64,000 nucleotides of DNA from Maricaulis sp. Lineage in GTDB: Bacteria > Pseudomonadota > Alphaproteobacteria > Caulobacterales > Maricaulaceae. This document shows, piece by piece, positions 8,868 to 17,878 of this stretch (position 1 is the stretch's first letter; every line of letters begins with the position of its first letter). The notes below the pieces were generated by a model. It worked only from the letters and a program-made list of their open reading frames with translations, searched no databases and was not told the DNA's origin. The DNA lies in assembly GCA_002692855.1 (NCBI GenBank), contig NZMJ01000084.1, positions 1 to 64,000 of the forward strand. The letters run 5' to 3'. The position numbers and the translations under genes are program-made.

Positions 8868-9476
8868 ATGTCAACTTCGATAGAACAGGCTCCGCTTAAG
8901 GGGCCGAAAACAGCACGGGGAGAACGGACGCGCGCGAAGCTGCTGGATGCGGCGGAACGCGAGTTCGGAGAGAACGGATTCCATTCCACCTCGATTGGCG
9001 AAATCACCCGCCGGGCCAAGGTCGCGCTGGGCACCTTCTACGTATATTTCGATTCCAAGGACGAGATTTTCCGCGCGCTTGTCGAGCACATGGGACGCAC
9101 TACGCGAAGCTGGCTGGCCGAGCGTGTGGTCGATGCGTCAAACCGGCTCGAGGCCGAGCGTCTCGGCATCATGGTCTATATCGATCTGGTCCGCGCGCAC
9201 CGCGATTTGCACCGAATCGTCATGGAGTCCCAATTCGTCGCCCCGGACGCATACCGCAATTACTACGACACCTTCGTCGACGGTTATCGCCGCAACCTGA
9301 CCGGGGCTGTTAAGCGCGGCGAGATCACGCCCGGCGACGCCGAAGTGCGGGCCTGGGCGCTGATGGGCATGAACACCTTCCTCGGCCTGAAATACGGCAT
9401 CTGGGACGACAGCCGTTCGAGCGAGGAGATCGCTGCCGAAGCCGCCGCGCTGATCACGGAAGGCATGACCCCGTGA
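8868..9476 (+). CDS. TetR/AcrR-family transcriptional regulator
   Basis: About 202 residues. The N-terminal helix-turn-helix domain (KLLDAAEREFGENGFHSTSIGEITRRA, then GTFYVYFDSKDEIF) is classical TetR; the rest is an all-helical ligand domain. The ATG at 8868 is preferred over an in-frame GTG at 8859, which lies inside the candidate operator. Its stop overlaps the next gene (GTGA), so it is co-transcribed with the CoA-pathway genes and probably autoregulated. The likely ligand is an acyl-CoA or a catabolic intermediate of the pathway encoded on both sides. Confidence 0.92.
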   Translation: MSTSIEQAPLKGPKTARGERTRAKLLDAAEREFGENGFHSTSIGEITRRAKVALGTFYVYFDSKDEIFRALVEHMGRTTRSWLAERVVDASNRLEAERLGIMVYIDLVRAHRDLHRIVMESQFVAPDAYRNYYDTFVDGYRRNLTGAVKRGEITPGDAEVRAWALMGMNTFLGLKYGIWDDSRSSEEIAAEAAALITEGMTP

Positions 9477-10264
9477 CACATGCCCGCCCCCCCGTTCTGG
9501 CGCTGTTCGAACATCGGGACGGCGTCAATTACGTCACGCTCAACCGGCCGTCGCGCGGCAACGCGATCATCCCGGCCTTGCTCGACGATCTGGCAGCGGC
9601 GCTCGCCGAGGCCGCAAAATCCGGAGGACCGCTGGTCCTGACCGGACAGGGCCGCGCCTTCTCGACAGGGGGCGACATCGCAGGCTTCCTCGACCACGCC
9701 GGTGACAGCCAGACCTTGCGGCAATACGCGTCGGAAATGGTCGGTGCGCTGAACGACATCCTTCTGACGCTGCGCGATCATCCCGGCACCGTCATCGCCG
9801 CAGTCAATGGTCCGGTGACGGGCGGATCGATGGGGTTCGTGCTGGCTGCCGACCGGGTTCTGATCTGCGAACACGCCTTCGCCCAGCCCTATTACGCGTC
9901 TATCGGCTTCGCGCCCGACGGCGGGTGGACGGCCCTCCTTCCGCTGCGGATTGGTGCCGCGCGAGCGGCAGGATGGATCGCGTCCGACGCGCGTCTCGAT
10001 GCAAAACAATTGCACCGCATCGGCCTGGCCGACCGCCTTCTGCCGCCAGCCGATCTGATGCCGGCGGCCTGCGCCGAGGCCGGGGCAGCCCGCTGGCTCG
10101 ATCCCGAAGTGATCCTTCAGGCACGGCGCGACTGCGGGCTTGACCCGGTGCGCCTCGCGGAAGGCCTGGAAGCCGAGCGGCAAGCCTTCCTGCGCCATGT
10201 CATTCGCCCCGAAACCCGGGACCGCATGACCACCTTTGTCGAATCCGGCCGAAAGGCGGGCTGA
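9473..10264 (+). CDS. Enoyl-CoA hydratase/isomerase (crotonase) family protein
   Basis: A 263-residue crotonase. It shows the CoA and oxyanion-hole segments FSTGGDIAGF and AVNGPVTGGSMGFVLAADR, and the later active-site region GFAPDGGWTALLP. In this superfamily the reaction can be hydration, isomerisation or thioester hydrolysis; the exact chemistry is not readable. The GTG start overlaps the TetR stop by 4 bp, and the stop overlaps the acyl-CoA ligase start by 1 bp (TGATG), so the operon is tightly packed. It acts in the cytoplasm on the CoA thioester made by the next gene product. Confidence 0.88.
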   Translation: MTHARPPVLALFEHRDGVNYVTLNRPSRGNAIIPALLDDLAAALAEAAKSGGPLVLTGQGRAFSTGGDIAGFLDHAGDSQTLRQYASEMVGALNDILLTLRDHPGTVIAAVNGPVTGGSMGFVLAADRVLICEHAFAQPYYASIGFAPDGGWTALLPLRIGAARAAGWIASDARLDAKQLHRIGLADRLLPPADLMPAACAEAGAARWLDPEVILQARRDCGLDPVRLAEGLEAERQAFLRHVIRPETRDRMTTFVESGRKAG

Positions 10265-11766
10265 TGCGCTTCGTGACCGATCTGCTCGCCCGCCGCGCCG
10301 CGCTGGCTCCGGACCGCGCCGCCTTCATCGATCCGGTGTCGGGGACCACGCTCAGCTTTGCCGCGCTGGACGACCGCGCCAGCCGCGCGGCAACCCTGCT
10401 GGCCGCCCACGGGATCGCCTACGGAGACCGGGTGGGCATCCTCTGCCGCAACCGGGTGGAGTTTTTCGAAATCCTGTTCGCCTGCGCGCGCATCGGCGCC
10501 ATCCTGGTGCCGCTCAACTGGCGCATGCCCGCCGCCGAGATCGCCCCGCTGATCGCCGACTGCGAAGCCAGGCTCGTCCTGTTTGGCGCCGAAGACGCGG
10601 ACCGGGCTTGCGCCGCAGCCGCAGAACGCGCACCCGTCCTGATCGGTCTTGATGACGATTACGCCACGCAGCGCGATGCGTGCGAACCCCATGCCGGCCG
10701 CAGCGAATGGCCGTCCGACGAGACCTGGTATCTGATCTACACATCGGGAACGACCGGTCGGCCAAAAGGCGTGATCCAGACCTACGCCATGGCGCTGGTG
10801 AACTTCATCAACATCACGCAGGCCATCGGCCTTCGCGGGACCGATTCCACCCTCAACTTCCTGCCCCTGTTCCACACGGCCGGGATCAATCTGCACACCC
10901 TGCCGGTGCTGTTCGCAGGCGGTACCAACTACATCCTCCCCGGCTTTGATCCCGGTCAGCTTCTCGCCCTCGTCAATGCGGGAAAGATGGACGTTTTCAT
11001 CGGCGTCCCGGCCGTCTACCGGGAACTCACCCTGCATCCCGATTTCGGGACAACCGACCTGACCAGGGTGCGTCACTGGGCCTGCGGCGGAGCCCCGCTT
11101 CCCGACATCCTGGTGCAGACCTTCGCGGACAGGGGCGCGGTCGTCTGCAATGGTTTCGGCATGACCGAGACCGGCCCGACCGCCTTTCTCTCGGACCCCG
11201 AAAATGCCCTGGACAAAATCGGCTCGGTCGGCCGGACCTGGCTGTTGACCGAAGCCCGCATCGCCACGCCCGATGGGGATCCTCTGCCCGCCGGCGAAAC
11301 CGGCGAGATCCAGTTTCACGGCCCCGGCCTGACCCCCGGCTACTGGAATCGTCCCGAAGAGACCGCGAAACTCTTTACCGCTGACGGCTGGCTGAAAAGC
11401 GGTGATCTCGGCCACCAGGATCCGGACGGCTTCGTCTTCGTCGCGGGCCGCATCAAGGAGATGTATATTTCCGGCGGCGAGAACGTCTATCCGGCCGAGG
11501 TCGAGAACGTCCTGGCCCGTCACCCCGCCGTGCTCGAAGCCGCCATCACCGGACACCCCGACGACAAGTGGGGAGAGGTGGGCTGCGCGCATGTCATCCT
11601 GCGTCAGGGCAAGTCAGCCGACGGCGCCGGCCTGGCCGCGTGGTGCCGCAGCCACCTGGCGGCCTACAAGGTGCCGCGCCACTGGGTTTTCGCCGTGGAC
11701 TTCCCCCGCACCGCCGCCGGAAAGGTACAAAAGCACCTGTTGCCCGGACCCGGAGTGGCTTCGTGA
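10264..11766 (+). CDS. AMP-dependent acyl-CoA synthetase/ligase
   Basis: A 500-residue ANL-superfamily enzyme that activates a carboxylic acid to the acyl-AMP and then the CoA thioester. The P-loop-like motif YTSGTTGRPKG begins near residue 159. It is followed by the aromatic/acid pocket NGFGMTETGP, the hinge SGDLG, the A8 segment GRIKEMYISGGENVYPAEVE, and the C-terminal catalytic lysine in PRTAAGKVQKHLL. All key motifs are intact. It resembles medium/long-chain or aromatic acid ligases, but the substrate pocket cannot be assigned. Overlaps both neighbours by 1-4 bp. Confidence 0.92.
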   Translation: MRFVTDLLARRAALAPDRAAFIDPVSGTTLSFAALDDRASRAATLLAAHGIAYGDRVGILCRNRVEFFEILFACARIGAILVPLNWRMPAAEIAPLIADCEARLVLFGAEDADRACAAAAERAPVLIGLDDDYATQRDACEPHAGRSEWPSDETWYLIYTSGTTGRPKGVIQTYAMALVNFINITQAIGLRGTDSTLNFLPLFHTAGINLHTLPVLFAGGTNYILPGFDPGQLLALVNAGKMDVFIGVPAVYRELTLHPDFGTTDLTRVRHWACGGAPLPDILVQTFADRGAVVCNGFGMTETGPTAFLSDPENALDKIGSVGRTWLLTEARIATPDGDPLPAGETGEIQFHGPGLTPGYWNRPEETAKLFTADGWLKSGDLGHQDPDGFVFVAGRIKEMYISGGENVYPAEVENVLARHPAVLEAAITGHPDDKWGEVGCAHVILRQGKSADGAGLAAWCRSHLAAYKVPRHWVFAVDFPRTAAGKVQKHLLPGPGVAS

Positions 11767-12125
11767 CCTCCGCCTCGATCGAACGCACCTTCACGCAGGC
11801 CGACTTCGATGCCTTCGCGGCACTGTCCGGCGATGACAACCCGATCCATGTCGATCCGGATTTTTCGGCCCGCACGCGGTTTGGAAAAACCGTCGCGCAT
11901 GGTGCCCTCTTGTGTTCGGTTCTTCGCGCTCTGTGCGACCGGCTCGCACCCGGTTGGCGGCAGGCGCGTCAGGACGTGGTGTTTCCGGCCCCGACCTATG
12001 CCGGCGAGACCGTCACCTTCACCGCCGAAATCATCGAAGACCGGGATGATCGCAAGAAGATCGCTCTGAAGGCCATGAAGACGGGTGAAATCGTGGTCGA
12101 AGGCCATGCGGAGATGGTGAAATGA
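11763..12125 (+). CDS. MaoC-type (R)-enoyl-CoA hydratase subunit, catalytic
   Basis: A 120-residue hotdog-fold protein. The start is the GTG at 11763 overlapping the ligase stop (GTGA); a longer open frame exists upstream but lies inside the ligase gene. It carries a complete hydratase-2 signature, FAALSGDDNPIHVD followed by PDFSA, with the catalytic Asp and His. It would hydrate an enoyl-CoA. The downstream gene encodes a second hotdog protein of the same length that lacks this motif, which suggests a heteromeric enzyme. Confidence 0.88.
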   Translation: MTSASIERTFTQADFDAFAALSGDDNPIHVDPDFSARTRFGKTVAHGALLCSVLRALCDRLAPGWRQARQDVVFPAPTYAGETVTFTAEIIEDRDDRKKIALKAMKTGEIVVEGHAEMVK

Positions 12126-12481
12126 AACTCGGCCAATCTGCCGAAATCACGCGCACCTTCACCGTTGCGGAAGTCGCAGAGCTGGCCGCGTTGGCGGGGA
12201 CAAGTCCGGCGGCAACGATTGTGCCGGAGCCCCTTGTCCACGCCCTATTCTCCCATCTGCTCGGGGTTGAGCTGCCCGGTCAGGGCACCAATTATCTGAA
12301 GCAGGAAACCGCCTATCTCGCGGCCGCGCCGCTCGGCGAGGCCCTGACCGCCCGCGTCGAGATCACGCGCCTGCGCCCTGAAAAACACCTCGTCGACCTG
12401 AAGACGACCTGCACCACCGCCGACGGCACCTTGATCGCCGAAGGCCGTGCCCTCGTTCTGGCCCGAGACGTCGCCCGGTAA
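12122..12481 (+). CDS. MaoC-like hotdog protein without catalytic motif
   Basis: A 119-residue protein overlapping the previous gene by ATGA. The overall pattern is hotdog: a hydrophobic helix (PLVHALFSHLLGVELPGQGTNYLKQE), then strands ending TADGTLIAEGRALVLA. This resembles the MaoC/dehydratase family, but the D-x-N-P-x-H catalytic signature is absent. It is best explained as a structural or substrate-binding partner of the 11763 product, as in two-subunit or two-domain hydratases where only one hotdog is active. It could instead be an independent thioesterase-like protein. Confidence 0.75.
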   Translation: MKLGQSAEITRTFTVAEVAELAALAGTSPAATIVPEPLVHALFSHLLGVELPGQGTNYLKQETAYLAAAPLGEALTARVEITRLRPEKHLVDLKTTCTTADGTLIAEGRALVLARDVAR

Positions 12482-12526
12482 GTCCGGCCCGGCCCTTGCA
12501 TCGCGCGCCTCAAGGGAGGTTGCGGG

Positions 12527-13213
12527 ATGGATGGCGCCGCGCCGGTTTTTGATGCCTGGTACGCAATCCAGGACTGGGTGCGTCCCTATTGGGGCGGGCC
12601 GACGCTCGCCATGGCTTTGGCCGGGGGCGGACTCGGCATGCTGCTGGTTTTCCTGGGCCGCCGTCTCGCCCCGCTCCTGTCGGCAGTGTCCGGCGCCGTA
12701 ATCGCCGGTCTGATCGCCTTCCAGGCCGAGACAGGCTGGACCGGCGCCGTGGTTGCCGGGCTGGTCGCGGGTTCGCTGTCCATCCTCCTGACTCCGCTCT
12801 ACGGGGCCGGGCTCGCCGGGGGGCTGGTCTTTGGCGCATTGTGGCTGATCGGCATGCCGGCCATTCTCGGGCTGGTTATCGGTGGCCTGGCCGCAGCCGC
12901 GGCGCTGCGCTATCCCGCCCGCGCGGTGATGATCGCCACCCCCATCGCCGGAGCCGTGCTCGCGGCAACCGGCCTCAATCACGTCATGGGTCTGGCCGGT
13001 TTTGGCGATCAGGACATGGGCTTTTCCCCGGCCGCGATGCTGCTGTCCCTGTTGGACAAGCTGGCGGGCGGGGGCGGCCTGACCGCGCTCGACTGGACCC
13101 GGATCGCAATCCTGGTCGGCGGAATCGCAATCGGCGTCCCCGTCCAGTTCGGAGACTGGCTGGCGACCCGCCGAAAGCCCGTGACCGACGAGCGCGAAGC
13201 GGCGTTCACCTAG
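12527..13213 (+). CDS. Polytopic membrane protein, unknown function
   Basis: A 228-residue very hydrophobic protein with about six membrane spans, glycine/alanine-rich (for example MALAGGGLGMLLVFLG and GLAGGLVFGALWLIGMPAILGLV). A short charged C-terminus ends in a CTAG shared with the converging monooxygenase gene (13210-13213). The ATG at 12527 has GGGAGG 8 nt upstream. It lies 45 bp after the hotdog gene and may be the last gene of that operon. The layout resembles generic TMEM198-like or DUF4203-like membrane proteins, but I do not recognise a family with certainty. Confidence 0.7.
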   Translation: MDGAAPVFDAWYAIQDWVRPYWGGPTLAMALAGGGLGMLLVFLGRRLAPLLSAVSGAVIAGLIAFQAETGWTGAVVAGLVAGSLSILLTPLYGAGLAGGLVFGALWLIGMPAILGLVIGGLAAAAALRYPARAVMIATPIAGAVLAATGLNHVMGLAGFGDQDMGFSPAAMLLSLLDKLAGGGGLTALDWTRIAILVGGIAIGVPVQFGDWLATRRKPVTDEREAAFT

Positions 13214-14676
13214 GCCGGCGTCAGCGCGTATTCCTCGGTCTGCACATGCTTCAGCATGCGCCGGAAATCCGCAGCATTGCCCGGATAAAGTGTCTCGATC
13301 CGGCCGTCAGGGCGCTTGTACCAGCTGTCGCAGCCCCCGGTCGTCCAGACCGTTTCCGCCAGCCTGGCCTGGATATCCGCATTGTAGCGCGCCTGCGCTT
13401 CGGGCCTGACCTCGATGGTTCCGGACCCAGCGCGCGCCATCGCGCGCACGATGTAGTCGACATGGGTTTCGATCATGAAGATCACCGAAGTTGTCCCCAC
13501 CCCGGTATTGGGTCCGGTCAATATCCAGTAATTGGGAAACCCGGCCACCGCCGTCCCGCGATGCGCCTCGGCGATCTCGGCCCATTCTTCCTGCAGGACC
13601 CGACCGTCCCGTCCCGAAACCGGCAGTGCGCGCAGCTGCGCCCCGATGTCATATCCGGTGGCAAAGACCAGCACATCAGCGTCGCAACGCTCGCCATTGG
13701 CAGCGAGGATTGTGTTGCCTTCGATCCGTTCGACGGCCGATGCGAAAAGGCGCACCTCCCCCCGGTCGAGTGCGGGATAAAAGTCGTCGGAAATCAGCAT
13801 GCGTTTGCAGCCGAGCGCATAGGACGGTGTCAGTGCGGCCTGCAGTCCGGGGTCACGAACCCGCCGCCGCATGCCCTTCAGCACCCTGCCGCGGACAAGG
13901 CGTCCGAAACCGGAGGCCCGCCGGACGATGGGGTAAACCAGCGTATCAAGCCGCTGGAAAATGAACTGGCGCCACACGCCCATGAGCCACGGAAACCGCC
14001 GCAGCAGAGCACGGGTTCGCCGGCCATAGACGTGGTTTCCTCGCTCGGTGATGTAGTTTGCCGTGCGCTGGAACAGCGTCACCTTCGCGCCTTGCCGCGC
14101 CAGCGCCGGGGCCAGCTGGACTGCGCTCGCAGCACTGCCGATGACGGCCACGCGCCGGTCCTCGAAGGTCAGCGTCTGTTCCCAGCGCGCCGTGTGCAGC
14201 ACAGGACCGTCAAACCCGTCCCGGCCGGGAATGTCAGGCCAGTTCGGTTCATGCAGCCCCCCGGTCGCCTGGATGACATGGCGGGCGCGGATCGTCGCGC
14301 CCGTCTCCGTTTCGACCCTCCAGACACGCGCGGCGGCGTCCCAGCGGCAGGCGCGAACGCGCGTGTTGAAGCGGATAAGGCTGCGCAGCGCGAACCGGTC
14401 GGTAACGTCGTCCAGATAACGCCGGATTTCCCCGCCCGGTGGATAGGCCGAACTCCACTCGGGGTTGGGCGCGAATGAATAGCAGTAGAAGTGGGCGGGG
14501 ATATCGCAGGCGAGGCCGGGATAGGTGTTCCACCACCACGTCCCGCCGACCTCCGGGGCCTGCTCCAGAAGCAGGAACCGGTAGCCGGACTGCTTCAGAC
14601 GGATGGCCGCGAACAAGCCGCCAAAGCCTGCACCGACGACCACGGCGTCCAGTATGTCGGTGTCACTGGTGTCCAT
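13210..14676 (-). CDS. Flavin monooxygenase, Baeyer-Villiger type
   Basis: A 488-residue class B flavoprotein monooxygenase. The N-terminal FAD-binding motif is [13 protein letters not shown], followed by [13 protein letters not shown]. The Baeyer-Villiger fingerprint F-x-G-x3-H-x3-W is present ([11 protein letters not shown]), then a second Rossmann motif for NADPH ([13 protein letters not shown]). It should insert one oxygen next to a ketone, giving an ester or lactone, which the nearby hydrolases could open. It converges on the 12527 gene and shares its stop region. The ATG at 14676 heads a 125-bp divergent gap with the nucleoside transporter gene; I see no clear operator there. Confidence 0.9.
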   Translation of the reverse strand: MDTSDTDILDAVVVGAGFGGLFAAIRLKQSGYRFLLLEQAPEVGGTWWWNTYPGLACDIPAHFYCYSFAPNPEWSSAYPPGGEIRRYLDDVTDRFALRSLIRFNTRVRACRWDAAARVWRVETETGATIRARHVIQATGGLHEPNWPDIPGRDGFDGPVLHTARWEQTLTFEDRRVAVIGSAASAVQLAPALARQGAKVTLFQRTANYITERGNHVYGRRTRALLRRFPWLMGVWRQFIFQRLDTLVYPIVRRASGFGRLVRGRVLKGMRRRVRDPGLQAALTPSYALGCKRMLISDDFYPALDRGEVRLFASAVERIEGNTILAANGERCDADVLVFATGYDIGAQLRALPVSGRDGRVLQEEWAEIAEAHRGTAVAGFPNYWILTGPNTGVGTTSVIFMIETHVDYIVRAMARAGSGTIEVRPEAQARYNADIQARLAETVWTTGGCDSWYKRPDGRIETLYPGNAADFRRMLKHVQTEEYALTPA

Positions 14677-14801
14677 ACCCGCCCCTCGCCGCGCACTTTA
14701 GCGCCATCACGCGGTGCGGCCAGCGTCATTCGCTGCGGCGCTTGCACCGGCGTCGCGGCTGCACTAGGCGATTGGGCAGGGTCATTGCGGGGACGCCTTA
14801 C

Positions 14802-16034
14802 ATGCCTGAATCGGTCAGCGGAATTTTCGGCGTCATTGTCCTGTTCGCGATTGCGGTCGCGCTGTCGACCAATCGCCGGGCCATCAGCCTGCGGATCGTC
14901 CTGTCTGCATTCGCGGTCCAGGTCGGCATTGCGGTGCTGGTGATGCATTTGCCGTGGGGCCGCGCGGTGATTGACGCAATGTCATCGGGCATCACGCAGC
15001 TCCTCGCCTATTCGCAGGCCGGCATTTCGATGGTGTTCGGACCGCTCGCCTCGATCGAGGAGAATGGCGTCATTTTCGCGGTCGTCGTCCTGCCCGTCAT
15101 CGTCTTTTTCGCCTCACTGATGTCGGTGCTCTACTATATCGGCGTGATGCAATGGGTCGTGGCCGGGCTCGGCCGAGTCCTGCACTGGGTGCTGGGTACG
15201 GGGCGGGTCGAATCGCTGAACGCCTCTGCCAATATCTTCGTCGGCCAGACCGAAGCGCCGCTGGTCGTCCGCCCGTATTTGATGGGCCTGACCCAGCCCC
15301 AGCTGTTCGCCGTGATGACGTCCGGCCTTGCTTCGGTCGCGGGATCGGTGCTGGCCGCATACGCGCAGATGGGCATTCCCGTCGAATACCTGCTGGCCGC
15401 CTCCTTCATGTCGGCGCCAGGGGGTCTGCTGATGGCCAAGCTGATCATGCCGGATTCCAAGGATGACACAGAGGCGCAGGACCTGATCCAGATCAAGCTC
15501 CCGCAGGACAAGCATTCCAACGTCATCATGGCGGCAGCGATCGGCGCCAAGGACGGGATGAATCTGGCGCTCAATGTCGGCGCGATGCTGATCGCCTTTG
15601 TCTCGCTGATCGCTTTGATGAACGGGCTTCTGGGCGGTGCTGCCGGACTGATCGGGATCGAGGGGCTGACCATTCAGTCCATTCTGGGCTGGGTCTTTGC
15701 GCCCCTGATGTATGTCCTCTCCATTCCGTGGGCAGAGGCCCAGGCCGCCGGGGCCATCCTTGGCGAGAAGATCATTCTCAACGAATTTGTGGCCTACCTG
15801 ACCCTGACGGGCGCCGAAGACCAGTTCAGCCCGCGCACATTGGCCATCCTGACCTTTGCGTTGTGCGGTTTCGCGAACCTGTCCTCGGTCGGCATCCTCT
15901 TGGGCGGCCTCGGCAGCCTGATCCCCGACCGGATGGGCGATATTGCCCGCTTCGGTTTGCGGGCGGTGGCAGCGGGGACGCTGTCAAACCTGATGAGCGC
16001 CGCAATCGCGGGAATCCTGTTTGTTGCGGGCTGA
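14802..16034 (+). CDS. Concentrative nucleoside transporter (CNT/NupC family)
   Basis: A 410-residue inner-membrane transporter that couples nucleoside uptake to Na+ or H+. The CNT signature [12 protein letters not shown] is intact, and the earlier [13 protein letters not shown] segment lies in the substrate/ion site. The ATG at 14802 follows GCGGGGA; the reading frame is open further upstream but without coding character. It is monocistronic by layout: a divergent monooxygenase upstream and a convergent gene downstream. Confidence 0.9.
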   Translation: MPESVSGIFGVIVLFAIAVALSTNRRAISLRIVLSAFAVQVGIAVLVMHLPWGRAVIDAMSSGITQLLAYSQAGISMVFGPLASIEENGVIFAVVVLPVIVFFASLMSVLYYIGVMQWVVAGLGRVLHWVLGTGRVESLNASANIFVGQTEAPLVVRPYLMGLTQPQLFAVMTSGLASVAGSVLAAYAQMGIPVEYLLAASFMSAPGGLLMAKLIMPDSKDDTEAQDLIQIKLPQDKHSNVIMAAAIGAKDGMNLALNVGAMLIAFVSLIALMNGLLGGAAGLIGIEGLTIQSILGWVFAPLMYVLSIPWAEAQAAGAILGEKIILNEFVAYLTLTGAEDQFSPRTLAILTFALCGFANLSSVGILLGGLGSLIPDRMGDIARFGLRAVAAGTLSNLMSAAIAGILFVAG

Positions 16035-16085
16035 GGGACGGCGAAGGCCTTCCCTACTCTCGCCGCGGCGGGGCGCGATGGCGGA

Positions 16086-16304
16086 CTAGCTGCCGTCTTT
16101 CTCGTCCGCCTTGCGCACACGCGTTGCACCGCCGGGACGCTCCTTCGCACGCTTCATTTCGTCCCTGGTGCCAACCTTCCGGGCGAGGTTGCCGCCCGCC
16201 TTGGAATTTTGCGAACCAGAGGTCTCGCCCAGATACTCCGGGCTCTCCAGCCCATCCTGCCGCAATCCCTTCGATCCCTGTTTCTGTTCAACATCCTTGG
16301 TCAT
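16086..16304 (-). CDS. Small basic hydrophilic protein, unknown
   Basis: A 72-residue, highly charged protein without hydrophobic segments or cysteines (MTKDVEQKQGSKGLRQDGLE at the start, ending KADEKDGS). Its ATG overlaps the stop of the FMN reductase gene (ATGA at 16301-16304), which supports it as a real, translationally coupled gene. The composition suggests an intrinsically disordered protein, perhaps binding nucleic acid or acting in stress. I do not recognise a named family. Confidence 0.65.
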   Translation of the reverse strand: MTKDVEQKQGSKGLRQDGLESPEYLGETSGSQNSKAGGNLARKVGTRDEMKRAKERPGGATRVRKADEKDGS

Positions 16305-16867
16305 TGGGCATCTCCTTTTTCGGTGTGGATCATTGCGGCCAGATTCGTCATGGCGTCCTTGATGAGACCGCGTGTCATCTCATCCGTCAGCGCGCCGTCC
16401 TTGAACTTGTCGCCGGCCTTCATGATGAGGATTTCAGGCTTCGCGAGCGTCGGCATGGCGTTGTAGTGACAGATTTCCCGCAGGTGCATTTGCGCCCGGA
16501 TCGTGCCGAACGCGCCCTGGCTGGCCCCCATGATGGCGCAGGGCTTGCGGAAAAGCGGGGCCTTTCCCGCAGGCCGGGACAGCCAGTCAATGGCGTTCTT
16601 CAAGACCCCCGGCACCGAGAAATTGTATTCCGGCGTGCCGAAAATGACGCCGTCGGCGGCCTCGATCGCGTCTCGCAGCGTCTTGACGGGCGCGGGCCAG
16701 CCTTCCGCTTCGAACTCTTCGTTGAAGGCGGGAGTGTCATTCAGGCGGTGGACCGTCACCTCCATACCGTCGGGAGCCAGGTCGGCCGCCGCGTTCAGCA
16801 TGGCGCGATTGAGCGAGGCCTCCCGCAGGCTTCCGCACAGCGCGGCGATTTTCAGTGTGTGGGTCAT
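16301..16867 (-). CDS. NADPH-dependent FMN reductase family protein
   Basis: A 188-residue flavodoxin-fold quinone/chromate/azo-type reductase. Motifs are CGSLREASLNRAM (FMN phosphate loop), GTPEYNFSVPGVLKNAIDW and GASQGAFGTIRAQ, the standard order for the YieF/ChrR group. It transfers electrons from NAD(P)H through FMN to quinones or similar acceptors and probably protects against redox stress. The start is the ATG at 16867 (MTHTLKIAALCGS); the frame stays open for a long way upstream but that part is antisense to the Ku gene. Divergent from Ku. Confidence 0.9.
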   Translation of the reverse strand: MTHTLKIAALCGSLREASLNRAMLNAAADLAPDGMEVTVHRLNDTPAFNEEFEAEGWPAPVKTLRDAIEAADGVIFGTPEYNFSVPGVLKNAIDWLSRPAGKAPLFRKPCAIMGASQGAFGTIRAQMHLREICHYNAMPTLAKPEILIMKAGDKFKDGALTDEMTRGLIKDAMTNLAAMIHTEKGDAQ

Positions 16868-16880
16868 GGGATGCTCCGGT

Positions 16881-16914
16881 GGCTTGTTAAGCCAACCGCT
16901 CAGACCGCGGTCTG
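16881..16914. promoter_or_regulatory. Palindromes in the FMN reductase/Ku divergent promoter region
   Basis: The 147-bp divergent gap contains GGCTT-GTT-AAGCC (16881-16893) and the perfect 14-bp palindrome CAGACCGCGGTCTG (16901-16914), next to the FMN reductase start. A regulator could bind here; no regulator gene is adjacent, so the factor is unknown. Confidence 0.35.
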
Positions 16915-17014
16915 TTCCGAGATTCACGGGGCAGGACAGCCGCGCGGCAGCGCGGGAATTGGAACCCCGACGCGGGGCGCGTGTTGAATCGCCGAACCCA
17001 CCGGAGGCAGAGAC

Positions 17015-17875
17015 ATGCCCGCACGCGCATACTGGAAGGGCTATCTCAGGCTCTCGCTCGTCACCATCGGCGTCGAGCTTTACTCGGCGACTACGCTGGC
17101 GAGCTCGCTCAGCCTGCACCAGATCCACAAGCCGACCGGCAAGCGAATCCGCTACCAGAAAATCGCTCCGGGCGTCGGCCCGGTGGATACCGACGATATC
17201 GTGAAGGGCTACGCCACCGGGAAGGATGAGTATGTCATCCTGGACCCTGACGAGATCGACGACATCAAGCTGGAAACCCGGCGAACCATCGAACTTGTCC
17301 AGTTCGTCGAGTATGGCGAGATCGATCCGCGCTATTTCGAGAAGCCCTATTACGTCATTCCCGTGGGCGACGAGGTGGCTGCGCAAGGCTTTGCCGTGAT
17401 CCGCGAGGCCCTGCGCAAGGCCAAACGCGTCGCTCTCGGCCAGATGGCGGTGCGGGGCCGCGACTACATCGTGGCCATCAAGCCCTGCGGTGAAGGCCTG
17501 CTGCTTGAAACCCTGCGCTATGCCGAGGAGATCCGCGAAAGCGACCAGGTCTTCGATCTGATCCCGGATGCGAAGCTCGACAAGGAAATGCTCGAACTGG
17601 CAGGCGAGCTGATCGACCGGAAGACCGCGCCTTTCGAGGCGGAGAAATTCAAGTCCGAGTATACGAATGCCCTGCGCGACCTGATCGAGGAAAAGCGCAA
17701 GACCGGTACGGTCTCCGACGTCGACGAAGGTCAGGCCCGCCAATCCGGTGGGCAGGTCATCGACCTCATGGAGGCGCTGAAAAAAAGCGTCGCGAAGGGA
17801 TCGAAGAAAACGCCGTCGAAGTCGAAATCCGCCTCGAAGTCGAAGTCCTCGGGCGGTCGCAAGAAGGCAGGTTGA
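17015..17875 (+). CDS. ku: Non-homologous end-joining protein Ku
   Basis: A 286-residue prokaryotic Ku that binds double-strand DNA ends as a ring and recruits LigD. The beta-barrel core is recognisable (ARAYWKGYLRLSLVTIGVEL, then HKPTGKRIRYQKIAPG, then DPDEIDDIKLETRRTIELVQF). A minimal C-terminal region ends in a Lys/Ser-rich tail from about residue 255, the kind that aids DNA binding and threading. The ATG at 17015 follows CGGAGGCAGAGAC. ligD starts 3 nt after the stop, giving a complete two-component end-joining operon. Confidence 0.96.
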   Translation: MPARAYWKGYLRLSLVTIGVELYSATTLASSLSLHQIHKPTGKRIRYQKIAPGVGPVDTDDIVKGYATGKDEYVILDPDEIDDIKLETRRTIELVQFVEYGEIDPRYFEKPYYVIPVGDEVAAQGFAVIREALRKAKRVALGQMAVRGRDYIVAIKPCGEGLLLETLRYAEEIRESDQVFDLIPDAKLDKEMLELAGELIDRKTAPFEAEKFKSEYTNALRDLIEEKRKTGTVSDVDEGQARQSGGQVIDLMEALKKSVAKGSKKTPSKSKSASKSKSSGGRKKAG

Positions 17876-17878
17876 TCC

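Noticed and set aside
12589-14478. 629-codon plus-strand frame overlapping the membrane protein and monooxygenase genes
   Set aside because: Runs through two well-supported genes in other frames; no domain motifs; arginine-rich shadow composition.
16301-17743. 480-codon minus-strand frame extending the FMN reductase through the Ku gene
   Set aside because: The extension is antisense to Ku. The reductase begins at the ATG at 16867 with the standard N-terminal motif.
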